DNA of 64,000 nt, taken from contig NW_024609857.1 of the NCBI RefSeq assembly GCF_016920785.2, forward strand, positions 12,500,716 to 12,564,715. The letters run 5' to 3'. Positions 44,661 through 57,680 of the stretch are shown here, piece by piece. Position numbers and translations under genes: made by a program. The stretch comes from Ixodes scapularis. Its lineage: Eukaryota; Arthropoda; Arachnida; Ixodida; Ixodidae. Each line of letters begins with the position of its first letter. The first letter of the stretch is position 1. The notes under the pieces were generated by a model that did no database searches, was not told the DNA's origin, and saw only the letters and a list, made by a program, of their open reading frames with translations.

Positions 44661-47600
44661 TGTTCTCCGGGTTCTTTTTCTTTAAAATTGTGAGTTGAGT
44701 TGTCGACTTAGCCGCAAGGGGGCGCGAGAGTTGTATCTCCTCGCCAGTAGCAAGATGGCAGCGTGCATAAGGCGATTATTGGAATGGTTTACGGCATATG
44801 GTTATTACTTTATGAGATACCCATACAAAACAGAATGACGTAAACCTGAGTCTAAGGAAAATGTGAAAAGGGATAAATATTCCCAAAACGCAGCCGTGTG
44901 TTCACGGTTTCGGGTTTTCGCAGTCTTCAAAATCCGGCAGATTGCGACACTATTGGCAGGCTTACTTTAGAGAAACAGAAATTATTCGCGGATAAACAAA
45001 TCTTAAAGAAGAATGAAAACGAGAGAAACAAGAAAACCGTCTTTATTGTGCGTTACACCTTTGCAGTCCAGCAACTTTCGACTGGTGTGTGCTGTTTCGG
45101 AACGATCTCTTAGAAAAAAAAAAAAAATAGCATCCGCCCGACGCATGTAACTCTCTCATTAGTATTCACGCCCGAGCGTATTCTGATAAAACATGACCGG
45201 ACCTCGTGCTGCTAAAAACAAAGCATTTTCAGCTCTGAGAACACAAACCGAAAAATTCCGGAATTACGAGCCTGCACCTTTCGTCATTTTCAGCAACATC
45301 GACCATAAAACGTTCTCGTTTGGACGTGCAGGCATAAAAATGAAACGATCCCGCAGAAAAACATAACGGCGGGCTCTCGCCACGGCGAACGTACAGAGGA
45401 CACGTCGTGGTGCGGAAGACGCCATTGGTCGCCTTTAATAGGGAGGTTTAGAACAGGGAGCCCAAACTCGGGGGACCCATCGTGTGAAAGATTCCTATTT
45501 TAAAACCATGTAATTATCCTCACGTCCGCTCGTAATGACCTGGGATGCTATGTACGAGAGCAGCGAGCTCTCAAAATCGCGGCAAAAACAACAACAACAG
45601 AAGTTGCGCCTACATTGACACGTCCTGTAAAGTATGAAATTCAGCGTTTTCTAGTTCTCTAAAAAAACAAAAACAAAAAAAAAATCGGTATTGTAAAACG
45701 GGTTGTTACAAGTCCCAGTCACGTATACTGTTCCGACTCCCGAGCACACGTTGCACATTGTTTCTAGAGCAACAAAAGAAGAAAAATAAAACGAGCGACG
45801 TGCTTGCATCGCTTTTTTTTTTTTTTTGTTTTTGTTTGTCAAAGCGGTCCTATTTACGGTCGTGAGCAGTATGTGTCTCGCGAGAATCTTCGCGCGGAAA
45901 ATCGGTGCTGTCCTCGTGTTTTTTTGTTGTTCCTTTTTTTTCGCTTTGCTATTGGAAGCGTTGCGGAGATTTCTGGAATTTCGATAGGAAAGAGTTTTAG
46001 CGGGAGAGATAGAAGAGCTTTTCGTAAACGGAGTATACGAGTGTTCGGTGCGCTCCTCCGCTGCACGCTCTGAATTGTCGAAACACGTCTCGACGGCGGG
46101 AAAAAAACGTTCGAACTGCCAATCGTTTGACATATTTTGTACTTTATCTGAAAAGAAGGAGAGGGGGGGGGGGGGGGAGGAAGCATGTATAGTAGCTGGC
46201 GGGAATGTGCGCGACAGGCTGGAGCAAACTTTCCGCGTGCATCGTTCAAGGAAGAGTTCTTTGTTTTCGCGTAGGAGCGTGTGCAGAGTTCGTCGCAGGC
46301 AAGATGTTTGTCGCGTTTACGTGTTAAAAGTGGATGTAGCCAAAGGAGCAAATCGGCCCCCCGTTTTAAAGTTTCTCTTCTTTCATTTGACTATGTTGAT
46401 ATTGTTTGGAAGTTCTCGAAACAGAAAATATGAACGAGGAAAGCGTCCTGACTAGGCAGCGCGGATCCCACGCATATACCCAATCCATTATAAGTAAGTT
46501 GCCGGTATCTGTCTCTACTCTAGTTTAGCAACAAAGCGTCATTTTTTTAAGTATTCGCGGAATGTTCTTTCGATTCGCGGCAGTTTTCAACGTGCATTCA
46601 ACTCCGAAGCGCCCAGAGAACTGGCTGGCACGAAATCTATAGCTGCCAGTCTTTTCGTATCAACGGTGTAATCAGAGGTAACACGAGCTGGCCCAGTTCA
46701 GTACTAGCCGAAAACGCTAAACCTCCGTATGGGGTGCATCTATCATGCTAAGCCATGAAACCGACTGCCACATTGCTCCAATAGAAAATGTGGCAGCCCA
46801 TTCCAGAGCCTGTTTTGAAGAGATTAACATACCCGCATGGGCTTCTGTTCCACGCCGGCCGCGTGTTGGGATTTCCTCGTGGAGTAAAATCATGACCCAA
46901 ATCCGGGGCCCCTGATGACTTTTTTTACGAGCACGTCACTCCACAAGTTTCACCTGCTTACGCGGTAGATAGAGGAGGGGTAGCAAAGGCGGAGGGGGGG
47001 GGGGGGGGGGGCAGACGCTTATACTCCACGTTGCAAATATCTGCAGTGCAAGCAAAGGCATGGGCATAAGCGCTTGGCTTTGGAAAACGCCTCTTATGTA
47101 CGAGCTCCACTTTTCCCATGCCAATTTTCAGAAAATGGCACATAACTTTCGAATAAGATGAAGGTTAGCTCTGAAACTGGGATCTGGTTCCAACCGATAG
47201 CGCAACATATGGGGGAAAAAACAAACCGCAAAGTATTTTTGAAGGGGTACACGCCGTACATTGCGGCCGCGTTGTAGAGTCGCGCAACTTTTCATATAGC
47301 ATCAAAACTATCGGTCGAACTTAGCTGTCTGAGAGTTGCAACCGACGTCCTCCGAGCGAAGTAAGGCTAGCCGCCGCCCTCGCCCGCGGATGGGTCCCCC
47401 TCCTCGTTTAGCCTTGTCACGAGCAGCGCTGTCCCGTGTCCCAATTTTCGACGCGACGCGTTTGGTCGCCGAGCGCGCGCCACCGCAGCTTTTAATTAAC
47501 GTTTGCGGGGTAATTAGAAGAGGAAGGGCGAGACGGAGCGGAGCGCGAAGGACGAGAAGGGACGAGAAAGAGGCGCTCATTACGAGACTGGCCATAAACT

Positions 47601-48350
47601 TGTCAGGATCAGCCGCGCGTCGTTTCAGTTTAAGGAAGTGTAACGGGTACAGCCAGCCACCCTTCCTTTTCCCCCGTACCTCCCCTGTCCGTGCTTCCGT
47701 CATCTCCATTTTCTGTCACTTGCATGTCTCGCATTTATGTGTTCACTGAAGCGCAGGTTAGAAGTTGGCGTGGTTTGTATATTTTCGTGGTTGTGACGAG
47801 GGCGTGACGGGAATGGTGTATATTAGGGTGTCTTTAAAAAACTTAATTTTGTTGTTTCGCCTTTGGCGTTGATATCGCTTCTATGTTTAAAAAGCTGAGC
47901 TTTTAAAACATACGCGTATAATTTCCAATTAAAAGTCAAGCTGATCAAGTTTATCGAAACTTCGAAATACTTTTAAATGGTATATGTACGAAGAGGATTA
48001 AATACACTTCAACAAGTCATTGAATAGTGAGTAACTCCTGCATAGTAAAGTGTGGCCTTGGCAACACGACGGAAATCTCGTCCTCCTGGTTTCTGTGAAG
48101 CGGAGGTTGGTCTTTGCCGCACGACACACACTGTTTTTTTGCCTAGCGCCGCCATACGGAAGTCAAGAGCTCTTTGTGCGTCCTCTGCCGCATTCGCGTG
48201 GCGCCTGCTCCGAGTTGACAGGCACATTGTAACTTGTACTCGCGAGAAACATATGAGACCATCCAGAATCAACAAATGCACGTTGAGTGCTTGCTTCTCG
48301 GGCAGCACTTTTCCAAACAGATTGACGCTTGGAGCAGTACCTATCTGGGC
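44661..48350. other. Intergenic, no gene seen apart from the CpG-rich block
   Basis: Homopolymer tracts at 45800, 46163 and 46994; open frames are low-complexity. Confidence 0.45.
47330..47710. promoter_or_regulatory. CpG-rich block with TAATTA motifs, possible regulatory element
   Basis: GC-rich DNA with frequent CG dinucleotides, around two TAATTA homeodomain-type cores (TTTAATTAACG near 47491 and GGTAATTAGAAG near 47510). Both strands have long open frames of Arg/Ala/Ser composition, as expected from base composition. Function is only suggested. Confidence 0.25.
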
Positions 48351-48358
48351 TGTGCGTC

Positions 48359-49700
48359 CAGGGACGGCGCCAAAGGGAGGCGAGGGGTGGCGGGCGCCTC
48401 CCCTAAAATTTGTCCTGCCACCCCAAAAATATGCCAGCCTTTACGCACCCCCCCCCCTCGCACTAATTTTCGCGCGCAGACCCGCATACGCTACATGGCT
48501 CGTCATTTTCCTAATTTCCTCGTCCCATAGAAAAGGCACTGGCTTGAAGGATAGCCAGCCTGAAGAGGTCTCATACCGGACGTTTCGAACTTTTTCGTGC
48601 CGTCCGCTTTATTTCCTTTACGCACCCCGTGAAGAACGATGCATGAATATTTGTATGGCTTGCCGAAGCTAAGGTGCGTCGCCTACCACTCAAAATCTCT
48701 GTCGCCAACCATAAAATACTTCCTGAAAGTAGCTTCACCCAAATGATTACTCGGAGAGACTTGAAATCCCATCTGCACTGCACCGTCGCTTCGTACCTGC
48801 CAGACAAAGGAACTCAAGGGCACTGTTCATGTTCTGACCGAGGAAATCTCCCAAAGTCCTGACACGCTCGGGCCGAATGCGGGTTCTCAAGGGGCGGCTT
48901 TGATGTGTCTAGGTCATCCTGCTTATTTCAAGTCTCTATGGGGTCTTTGAAGCAACTTTGGTGAGCCTGGCGCTTCGAGAACTGCCATGCTCCCATCATT
49001 AGTGACCCTGGGGCAGGCACGGAGTCCCTTCGAGGGACTATCCCTCGAGGTTGGAGGAAAGCTGAAAGTGTTTCTGTATTGTGGGGGGGTGAGGGGGGGA
49101 GAGAGAAAGAGAGAGAGGGGTGAGAGAGGGAGGTAGGGAGGGAGGGAGGGAAACAGTGGAAGTGCTGTATTTTGACAGAGGGCTATCGAAACTGGAAGAA
49201 AGCTCTTCAGAAGGAAGGAGGACTACGATGCGACTCCAACAGTGCGGCACGCAAGATGTCCCAAACATATCGGCTTCCTTCAAGGAGATGAAGAAAAGTG
49301 GCGCGGCTAAACAGTCGCCGTGTACCTTTGCCAGGCGTATTCAGCAAAGAAGGGAGAATCGTCACTATACATCTACATGATCGCTGACGTGCTCCGGTTT
49401 TAGGGGACTGCCTAAAGAGCAGATGATGAGTCACGACAAGCGTGAGCGTGCTTATTTAGTATTGCGGAATGTAAACATGCCTGAATATTTTGCAGGTGAA
49501 ATGCTACATTAACCAGAGTTGTACATAGGCTGTAAAATAATGAAATCAACTGAGCTGATTTCTATTAAAAACTCCCTAAGTGCCAAGTTATCGTCCCTGG
49601 ATGTTTGTTCTTTTAGTCGGATCGAAAGCTCATGCCTCCCCAAAAATGCCGTGAGCCTCCCTACTGCCCCCTCACTAAGAAAAGCCTGGCGCCGTCCCTG
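48359..49700. mobile_element. Non-autonomous hAT element, 1342 bp
   Basis: Exact 14-bp terminal inverted repeats CAGGGACGGCGCCA (48359-48372, complement at 49687-49700) flanked by a perfect 8-bp target duplication TGTGCGTC (48351-48358 and 49701-49708). Both are classic hAT features. No transposase frame was recognised inside. The interior includes a purine-rich simple repeat around 49083-49151. Confidence 0.9.
49083..49151 (+). repeat. Purine-rich GA/GGGA simple repeat
   Basis: G runs, GAGAGAGA and GGGAGGGAGGGAGG inside the 1.3-kb hAT element. Confidence 0.85.
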
Positions 49701-49708
49701 TGTGCGTC

Positions 49709-52059
49709 ACTGATCACGATTTCACACGTAGCAAGTGTTGGCGCTTCTCTTGCACCTCGAGAGGGTTTGGGTTAATAGGTTATTGATATCTTATTTTTAA
49801 ATTATTTGTTTGTGAGTGTAAACTGTGCACTGCCGACATTAGCTGCGTTTGATTTACGCGCACCTCCTGCAGCGGTGCAGACAAAAATACGGCGGTGTAT
49901 TTTCGGACCTATCGAAATACACATACCGGAAGTACACTGTCCTACGCTTTTCTGCAGCCGTGCAGAACGTGCAGGCACGGCCGGACTGGAAGCGTGCACT
50001 CTCTTTCTCTTCTTACGACCTTTGCAATCGCCCGGGAGTCAATGGCATTTTTTCTCCGTATGTAGTTCACTTGCTTGCCGCCAGGGGCGCAACCACCTCA
50101 CCCCACTTCACCCCACTCAGAGAGTCCCTTCGAGCTGCTTTGCGCTGGTGTTCGAGCTTCGTAGGCTGTTGTTTTGGCAACGGTTCCTCAGAATACTTCT
50201 GATATACCATGCAAAGACGGTCACGGACAGAAACGAAAAATCAGCAGGATATGTGCACAAGCCCTCGAGGAAGCACAGTAAGTGTCAGATAGTTTATGGA
50301 AATTTGATCTCATGTTTAATAATTTAACTAATCGTGACGAAATAATGAAGAGGCTGGTAGTTGTGACGCTCAATCTCGCTTGAATATAAAGGATACTTAC
50401 ACAACCTTGAACATAATTATGTGTAAAAACAGTGACACAGTAGGCACAAAAATGGATCGTTGTTTTTTTTTTTTTTCGTTTTTCTTTCACGGTTAAAAGA
50501 CGTTAATAAGTATTACGACGCAATGTGTTTTTGGATCCTAGCACAAGCTCCAGCTGTAAAGGTTGCTGCTCAACACTAATTATTCAAATGTATAAAAAAA
50601 AAAAAAAAAAAAAAACTTTAGACGTAGCTTTTGTGCTCACTATCTTTTGTACTCGTGCGTATATTTAACTTCTTCTACTAAGCAGGATTTATTTTATAGA
50701 ACAATAAAATGGGCTGGAAATTGTGTGATCCGGGTCAGAGAGAAATACTCGCGGGTCGCGGAGTCAGATAGACATGTTGCGCTATATATGCAAAACAAAC
50801 GTTAATTGCGCAGAAGCCCAGCTATAGGGGAAGCATAATTATTCTAGAGATTTAAGAACGGGATAAGTAGAAACACGAACATACGAGGGCAATATCTCCA
50901 ACGCACAGCTAATTGCTTTTGCTTGCGTCTATGTTTGCTCAAATTGATCCGTAAGGATAAGAAAGAAGCTAGCCTTTGTTGATCTAGAGCGTGTCTTAAG
51001 AAGACAAGGGCGATGTTTAAAATGGGATGTTGAAGAACGGCGGCTTCTGCCAATGTATAATTTTCTTGCTTCGTGTGAATACTCTTCTTCAATGAAGTGC
51101 TTTTTATATTTTCACTCTTCAATCCATCAATTCGTTTCGTACTTGAATCTGCTTAGATATCTGTCCCAGAAGACTGTTGTGGCCCCTACTTTTCGTTGGA
51201 ACAAAAGATTCCTTAATTAGCCTCGGGCAGGGGTACATTTTTTTTTTCTTGTATTATTTGTATGTTTTTGCACCCAGCCTCCCGCCTCCTGAAAGCTCTC
51301 TGGGCCTTATTGATTGAGTTAATAATGAACTAAACATGTTACGGTATGGTAGTGTTTTTTTGCCTTCTTTTTATTTAATATTACTGGTATTTGAGCGTGA
51401 AGTTTATGTGTTGCGTTTCGTAGATCATCTCACTCTAGCCTATCGGCTTTTCTCTCGACGTTTTTCATCTTTTTCTTTTTGTATGCCTTTCCTTTTCTTT
51501 TTTATTTTGTTGCTGTGGAAGTTGGTGAAATACATTTGCTTTTGGTTGTGTTCGGAAGGTAATTTCTCAAGCTCAAGAGTATATCCAGGAACTAAGATCC
51601 GTGCTTATATGTTGTTCCATTTCTTCTTGAAAGGGTTTATGAGTTGGGGACTAAGTAGGGGAAAGTTTCGAAGGTCTCCGGAAGAAGACCTACAGAGACG
51701 GCAACAAAATGAAGCGATCAAACGTGCCGTCTTATACGACGTGACAGGCCAGTTATTTCACCTTTTCGTGTTTGTCTCCTGTTTAGTGGCGCTGATGTCA
51801 TCGATCTCACTTCTAACTATATTGCCAGATAACTGCCTCCTCTATTGACTGTGATTGCGTTCTTTATCGAAGGATCTCAAGTATTTACTATTTCCCTTAA
51901 AAAAAAAACAAAAAAAAGCATAAGGCCTAATTCGAGGCAGTGCCAGGTAGAGATTACTCATCAACAACAACTTAATGATCAACAACTTAATGATCAATAA
52001 CAACTTAGACATTATATAACACTACCAAAATGTTAGGGCGCAAACGAGCTGGTGATGGT
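49709..52059. other. Intergenic, no gene seen
   Basis: A hydrophobic frame at 51336-51848 is Phe/Leu-rich owing to T-rich DNA and has no family features. Confidence 0.45.
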
Positions 52060-52175
52060 TGAACATCCACTAAAACCCCGAGATTAGATCAAACGAAGAA
52101 TTACACGACACTGAAGACTCAACGTCTTTGCCGTGTCGTCCCTTGTTCTCCGTAGTTTTGGGATTTTAGTCCATC
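52060..52175. mobile_element. Diverged hairpin repeat, relative of the 60.8-kb MITE
   Basis: CACTAAAACCCCGAG...ACACGACAC on the left pairs imperfectly with GTGTCGTC...GGGATTTTAGTCC on the right. AAACCCCGAG and ACGACAC are shared with the 60.8-kb element. Confidence 0.5.
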
Positions 52176-53057
52176 ATGTTTGTAACACTATCACAATTCG
52201 GATATCTCAAAAAGGGAGCGTCCTATGCGCGCACGCGGTGTGAGATCCTGCTTCAGTGACTCCCATGAACGCCGACGGAAACCGTTATCGGAAATTAAAT
52301 AAAAGGCTCACATATTAAATAAAAGGACCATAACTTTGCTCTAACTTCGCGGATTGCGTTGATGGGCAGCGGAGATCACTGTGGCCTAATAAGAGCGCAG
52401 CCTAAACTCTTAGATGTTGGAGACGCATTATTACAGAACTACGAGTTCGTCGAGAGCTTTCTTCTTGGGAAGAAATTAAACTCCCAAAGGAACGTCATTG
52501 TAGACAGCATCACTAAGAATACATTTTCTTCTTTTTTTTTGGGGGGGGGGGGGGGGGGGGGGGAGGGGGGAGTCTTTTGATTATTCAGGCGTTATTTGTT
52601 TAGCAAAACACGTTTAGTGATTTCTAACCATTCATGGGAAAGTCGAAAAGATGTGTGTATTTTGTGTTGCTTTAGGGCAAGTTTGCTAGTTCGCATATGG
52701 TTTACTAATTAGAACGTCATTTTTGTTATACATATATTTTTGAAACCTCGAATTTTTCTAATCGAAAGATTAACATCGCTAAAAAGATTATTGATAGTTC
52801 CCCGAAGGGTGTTGTTTTGCTGCCTATTGATTTGCGTTTTTAAACTTTATCATAGAACTGTTATTGATATCATATATTGGTGGCCTTCGCGTACAACTAT
52901 ACATTAAAAAATAAAAACTTAGATCGTACGATTTTTGTTTTTATCTGAACATTCGGCGATAGATCAGGTGCCCTTTTAGCCTCGCACTTTGTATCTCGTC
53001 GTTTGTGGGGATAGCACTAAAAGGACCATCAGGAGCAGAAGATGCCGTTTAACCTTA

Positions 53058-53827
53058 CACTCTAAGAAGACTTGAGCGTCTATTTGCCCGCAAAAGCACT
53101 TTAAAGAGTCAATCACTGCAATCTACAGAGGGAACTATAGCTCAGCGAATGACGGGGCTGAAAATATGTTTAGGCCTAATAAAATCACTTGGCACATTGG
53201 CAGTCAGCGCGGCGAAACGCCACGCTCAGTGCCACAGCGCAGACTATGGATGTCGCGAACCTGCGGAGGTTAGAGTTCGAATAGGTTCGACTTGTTTAAA
53301 CTTCTACCGCGAAGTTCGAACAAAAAAGCTCGACTGAAGTTCGACTTTTGCGCGTATGCGTAAAGCTAAAAAAAACAAAAACAAAAAAAAAAAAACATAA
53401 ATTGAAGCGATTGATGTTATTTGTTGAAGAAAATGTGGGATATTTGTTGGATGTTTTATTGTATTGTTTCTCATTCTTAAAGTGACTGAAAGCTTCAAAT
53501 ATCGCATATTTGCTTTTATATTCTCTGAACATTGATAATCCTATGTTTATGAAATAGTATATACGATACTTTATAAATAATTCGTTTCGCAAAATTCGAA
53601 ACTTTTCATTAGAAGTCGGGAAACACTGTCCATAAGTCGAACTTCGGAGAATGTTTCCAAAAGGTTGAAGGTTCGTCGAACGTTCGCGACATCTCTAGCA
53701 CAGACTGTTTTGTCAGGCCTCGATATACTTTCAGTCTCGTCGTTCGCCGAACTGTTTCCGCAGATTGCTGCGATTGGCTCCCCCGAGTGCATTACGGGAA
53801 AGTGTTCTCCCCAGATTTCTTAGAGTG
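53058..53827. mobile_element. MITE with long inverted ends, host of a second MITE
   Basis: The end CACTCTAAGAA (53058) is mirrored by TTCTTAGAGTG (ending 53827). Inverted similarity extends about 120 bp inward (CACTGCAATCTACAGAGG against the complement of CCGCAGATTGCTGCGATTGG, and TATGTTTAGGCC). About half the length is an inserted element at 53245-53697. Related sequence (AATCGCTGCGATCTGCGGAG) occurs at 3831 and 39908. Confidence 0.7.
53245..53697. mobile_element. hAT-like MITE, 453 bp, nested
   Basis: Terminal inverted repeats of type TAGAGATGTCGCGAAC (right end exact, left end TATGGATGTCGCGAAC). The flanking 8-bp duplication is GCGCAGAC at 53237-53244 against GCACAGAC at 53698-53705 (7 of 8). 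It is rich in GTTCGAA-type words. No coding capacity. Confidence 0.75.
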
Positions 53828-56718
53828 CACAATTATGGTGAAATCCATGTGAGCCAACTTTACTAGAACGACGCACGACAGCTACGTCAAGAAAGTTAAG
53901 CATAAACACGACGTCGAGGGAATAGAGTTTGGGTAAACAAGACCAATGAACGGATCAGAGATTGGAAAACGTTGGGACGCAAGCTTGCACAACCGGAGAG
54001 AAACTCAGACCGGCGCAGATATTTCTTTAAGGGACCGCCTTCTTTAATCAAAGATAGAGCGCTTTGGAGCAGATACGTTTCGGGGCTTCACTTAGAAAAT
54101 CTCTGGGGGCATATTGTTGAGAAATTTGGAAAGATGAAACTGTCACCGCCGTCTATATATTTTTTGTTTTGTTTGTGGGGATCCCGCTCCAGTAAAGATT
54201 AATATTAATATAGAAGTTAAACGTCATTATTCTTATTTTTGTTTCTAAATAGCTTTACACCGGTTTCAAATTATGAGAGGGAGACATACTGTATTAATAG
54301 TGACGTGAGGATATCTCTAGTTTAATTTTAATTTACTGTACGCCTCGTCTTGGTGTTTAGTTGGGACGCTTATAAAAACAAATTTTCTAAAAATAATTAT
54401 AAATATAATAATATAAATCAAGCTTGTGGTTAGGTTTTATTAATATAAACGGAGGAGTTCTAAGGAGTTTAAAGATTTCCGTAAATGTTTTCGGTTTTAA
54501 GGGTGAAATGTTTCACTTTCTGTATTAAACTGTGATGCGCAGATTCCTGTCCGTGCTTCGATTTACGGCAGGCATTTTATGAAGTCAGGGTGAAAGCGGT
54601 GGTTTGAGGTTTCTGAATCTGCAACGTATGGAGCGCCTGTTGTCAGCAGTAGTGAGAGGCTATTGTGGGTATGAATTAAGTATTCAATAAAACTCTATCT
54701 GTGAACGAGTCATACTACTAACTTTACTGGCTATCACGCCTATTTTTGTCAGTTGAAACACTTGTTAGTTATTATGCTAATATATGGTACTATAACGTAC
54801 CACCTGTGTCCCTCAGAAAAAGAATGTCAAATAACTGCCCGAAAAAGTGCAGACGGTGTGAAAGTTGTCAAAATGAGTTAGGCTAATGTAAATAAAGTAA
54901 GCATAACGGGCCGGAAAGAAACTTCTTATACGATATAATAGAACCTTTATCATCAAAGTCTGGCCATAAGGCAAACTAAAATCCTCAATATTACGTTAAA
55001 AGCGAAGCATTTAAAAAACATTTCAGGGTTAACCGATTTTTTAGTTTTATCGCGTTTTGTTTTTTCCTTGAAGCAGCTCAAATACTTATCAATTTCGATT
55101 TGAATATTTGATCTTATTGTATTACCAAGCCGTGTTAATGGGGATTAAATGCTACGTGACGCGACATCTATCGTGAAGCAGAAAGTAAAAGACGTCACCA
55201 AATTGGCGACATCAGTTTCCAGAAATTGGGCTCAAATACGAATGCCTTTCAAAATCTGTTTGCCAATGCCATAATCATTAAGATATATGGACTCGCGAAA
55301 ATAGCTTTCGCAATCTAAGAAATAATTCTTCTTACATTAGTGCAAACCCTGAGGCTTGGCAAAGAAAAAACGAGTGCGAAGTTTTGTGATCTTTCGATTG
55401 TCGACAAGCTGAAAGTTTGAGCGCATGGACTGTGCGCACAACAATGGGGCTGTTGGCGCTACGCTATACTAGGAACGCTCGATAGATACACCGAAAGAGT
55501 TGACCACCGGATCGACGACGTTTCCCAGGCAATGTGCGTATGTGTGCTGTCCTCCAGCCGTGGCGAGAGTCGCGCGCGTCCACCGACTCGGTTCGGTATT
55601 TCGTTGCCGAAGGTTGCCAGAGCCCCGGCTTCCTGAAATGCCAGAGCAGGCGACTATCGCCATCCAATCACCTGCGGTGTGTTTGGAATAGGGCAACTGT
55701 GCGGGTGCATGCCGGCGGGCTTTGCGTCGCCCGAAGCGATCGATTCCTTGCGGCAGTGAATACCGGGGATTCAAAGCCTGCTGTCTTTCTCTCTCTCCTT
55801 CCCTTTCGGAACGCGCTGAGCTGTGCGACGGTAGCGACCGTGCCACGAATCCTATGAGCGTTTGCGCGATTTCAGTGGCTTAATGCGCAGTACTCGAGTC
55901 CGTAGAAACGGGTCATGATAGCTGTTTCAACCGAGAGCAGCTTACTGACTGGATTACATTTCAGGATTTTCGCGTGAGAACGGCAGAACGACCAAAACGA
56001 CTTCCGGTTTTTCGCTATATTGTTGATCTTGCAAAGGGTTTCAAAGCCGGAAACGCCGAAGGCGTTCATAAAAGGACTCAACGGGACATGACATGTGCAT
56101 TTTCATTATTTGAATTTCATTTCTTGTTCTTTAAGCGTTCTGGGACGGAATAATATAAAGGGGCAAGTAAAATAAACAAAGAAAACATTGCAGCGCAATC
56201 AAGAAAATGGGATACGCACTCCGATCTGTAACCTTCAAACTAAAGCAAAACGCTGCGGTGTAATAAAAACAAACAACCATTGAGTACTACCTAACATATG
56301 AGAAATACCCGTTTGAAAGAAGACCAGCCATTGCATATCTAATTCCGCTACGGGAGTCCGCTATGGCGCATCAACCCAATTCTGACTCTGAACGGACAAA
56401 ATATTAGAGGGTGAAAAGCGAGGTTTTTAAAAGCCTGCCGATGACATTTCATTCGTGAGATTGCGACTGTTATGGATTGCCAAGTATCAAAAGAGATTAA
56501 GCGAACTCCGGTGGGCCCTGAGCGGTTTCCGTGAGGTCCAGGAGGGTTGCTCACAATCTTCTAGTCCTGTTGAATTGGGTTTATTTTGCAAGTGGTGGCG
56601 GGGGGGGGGGGGGGGGGGGGGGGGCTAGTGCTTTTTCATTTTCTTGTTGTAGGAGCCCTTGGTAAGCGTATAACAAGTCTGTTGGTTTAAAAGCGAACAA
56701 AAGAAACCGACATGTTTT
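53828..56718. other. AT-rich intergenic DNA, no gene seen
   Basis: 54200-55450 is strongly AT-rich with no long open frame. 55460-55850 is more GC-rich with overlapping frames on both strands but no recognisable domain. Confidence 0.5.
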
Positions 56719-57096
56719 AGAGCGCAGCTCTTAGCCGCCCGTTTTTGGCTTGAGCGGCGTCGGTGTCGCCGTCGGCGTCGGCGTAACCGTATAGTCACGT
56801 GACCCCCCAGGTCACGAGGCCTCCCCCCCCCCCCCCCGAGGTCACGTGACCCCTTCCTCGAGGTCACGTGACCCTTCCCCCGAGGCCACGTGACCACCTG
56901 AGGTCACGTGACCCTTCCCCCGAGGCCACGGGACCACCCGAGGTCACGTGACCCTCCCGGAGGAGATTGAAGAATGAGGGAGGAGGAGAAGGAGGAGGAG
57001 GAGGAGGGGTATACCCTTCCCTCAGTACCCTTCCCTCCTCCTCCCCTAGAGCTGCGCTCTAATTCGGCGTTACAGGCAGTTGTAAACGGCTTTGAC
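56719..57096 (+). repeat. CACGTG-rich interspersed repeat, copy 2
   Basis: Same family and orientation as the repeat at 133-548: AGAGCGCAGCTCT start, GGCTTGAGCGGCGTCGG, six CACGTG sites at 56794-56952 (four or more as full GTCACGTGAC), then a GA-rich tract, GAGCTGCGCTCTAATTCGG and TGTAAACGGCTTTGAC. Confidence 0.8.
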
Positions 57097-57549
57097 TTTT
57101 TTTGAAATTAGAACCAAAAAGCCGGTATTTTACTAAGAAAAAAAAAACTACAAACAACATCGATTTTGATTTTGATTTTTACATCCGCTACCAATGCTAG
57201 ATTGCATTCGCGATGCAATTACCACCCCGCAAGCTGTACGGTAAAGGATATTTTAGTGATCACGTGGGACAGACCACGAGCTTGCGACAAGTTCGCAGCT
57301 TTGGAAACTGTACAAGTTTTAAAGCATGGGAAATTGTTCCTATTTCAAGCAGTTATGCCAGGGGCAGAGGTCCCCAGTGTATACGGCTGCTCTCAGACTC
57401 AGAAAACCACGTAGGACCGATTTTACGAAGAAAGGGTAAAAGCACAGGCAAGCTGGTGAAGAACTTCCATCGAGTGCCTGTTATCATGGATTGGAAAGGA
57501 GCTCGTCTGAATCAGTTTTTGGTTGGTATGAAAGGAAGGGAGGTAGCAT

Positions 57550-57680
57550 GTGTCATTGGTTCAGTTTGAGATGTCGTTGATGGGGTGGAGAGGAGGTCTG
57601 TCGACCTTTGGAGAGGAGGGTTGTGGTGTATATATAAGAGCGGAGGTGTTCAAATAAACTAGAAGCTGTGTTTGAGACTT
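57550..57680 (+). promoter_or_regulatory. TATA box close to AATAAA, possible LTR fragment
   Basis: GTATATATAAGAGCGG (about 57628) is followed within 25 bases by AAATAAACT and then TGTGTTTGAGACTTGTTG. Close spacing of TATA and poly-A signal is typical of retrotransposon LTRs. No matching second LTR or coding region was found. Confidence 0.25.

Noticed and set aside
47308..47749. Paired 133- and 137-codon frames on opposite strands
   Set aside because: Arg/Ala/Ser-rich on both strands owing to high GC; no domain on either.
51336..51848. 170-codon frame with apparent membrane segments
   Set aside because: T-rich low-complexity sequence, no family resemblance, no promoter or splice context.
57166..57569. 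Overlapping 82- and 118-codon frames beside the CACGTG repeat
   Set aside because: Reasonable composition but no recognisable domain, and two overlapping frames cannot both be coding; likely part of a repeat or decayed retroelement.
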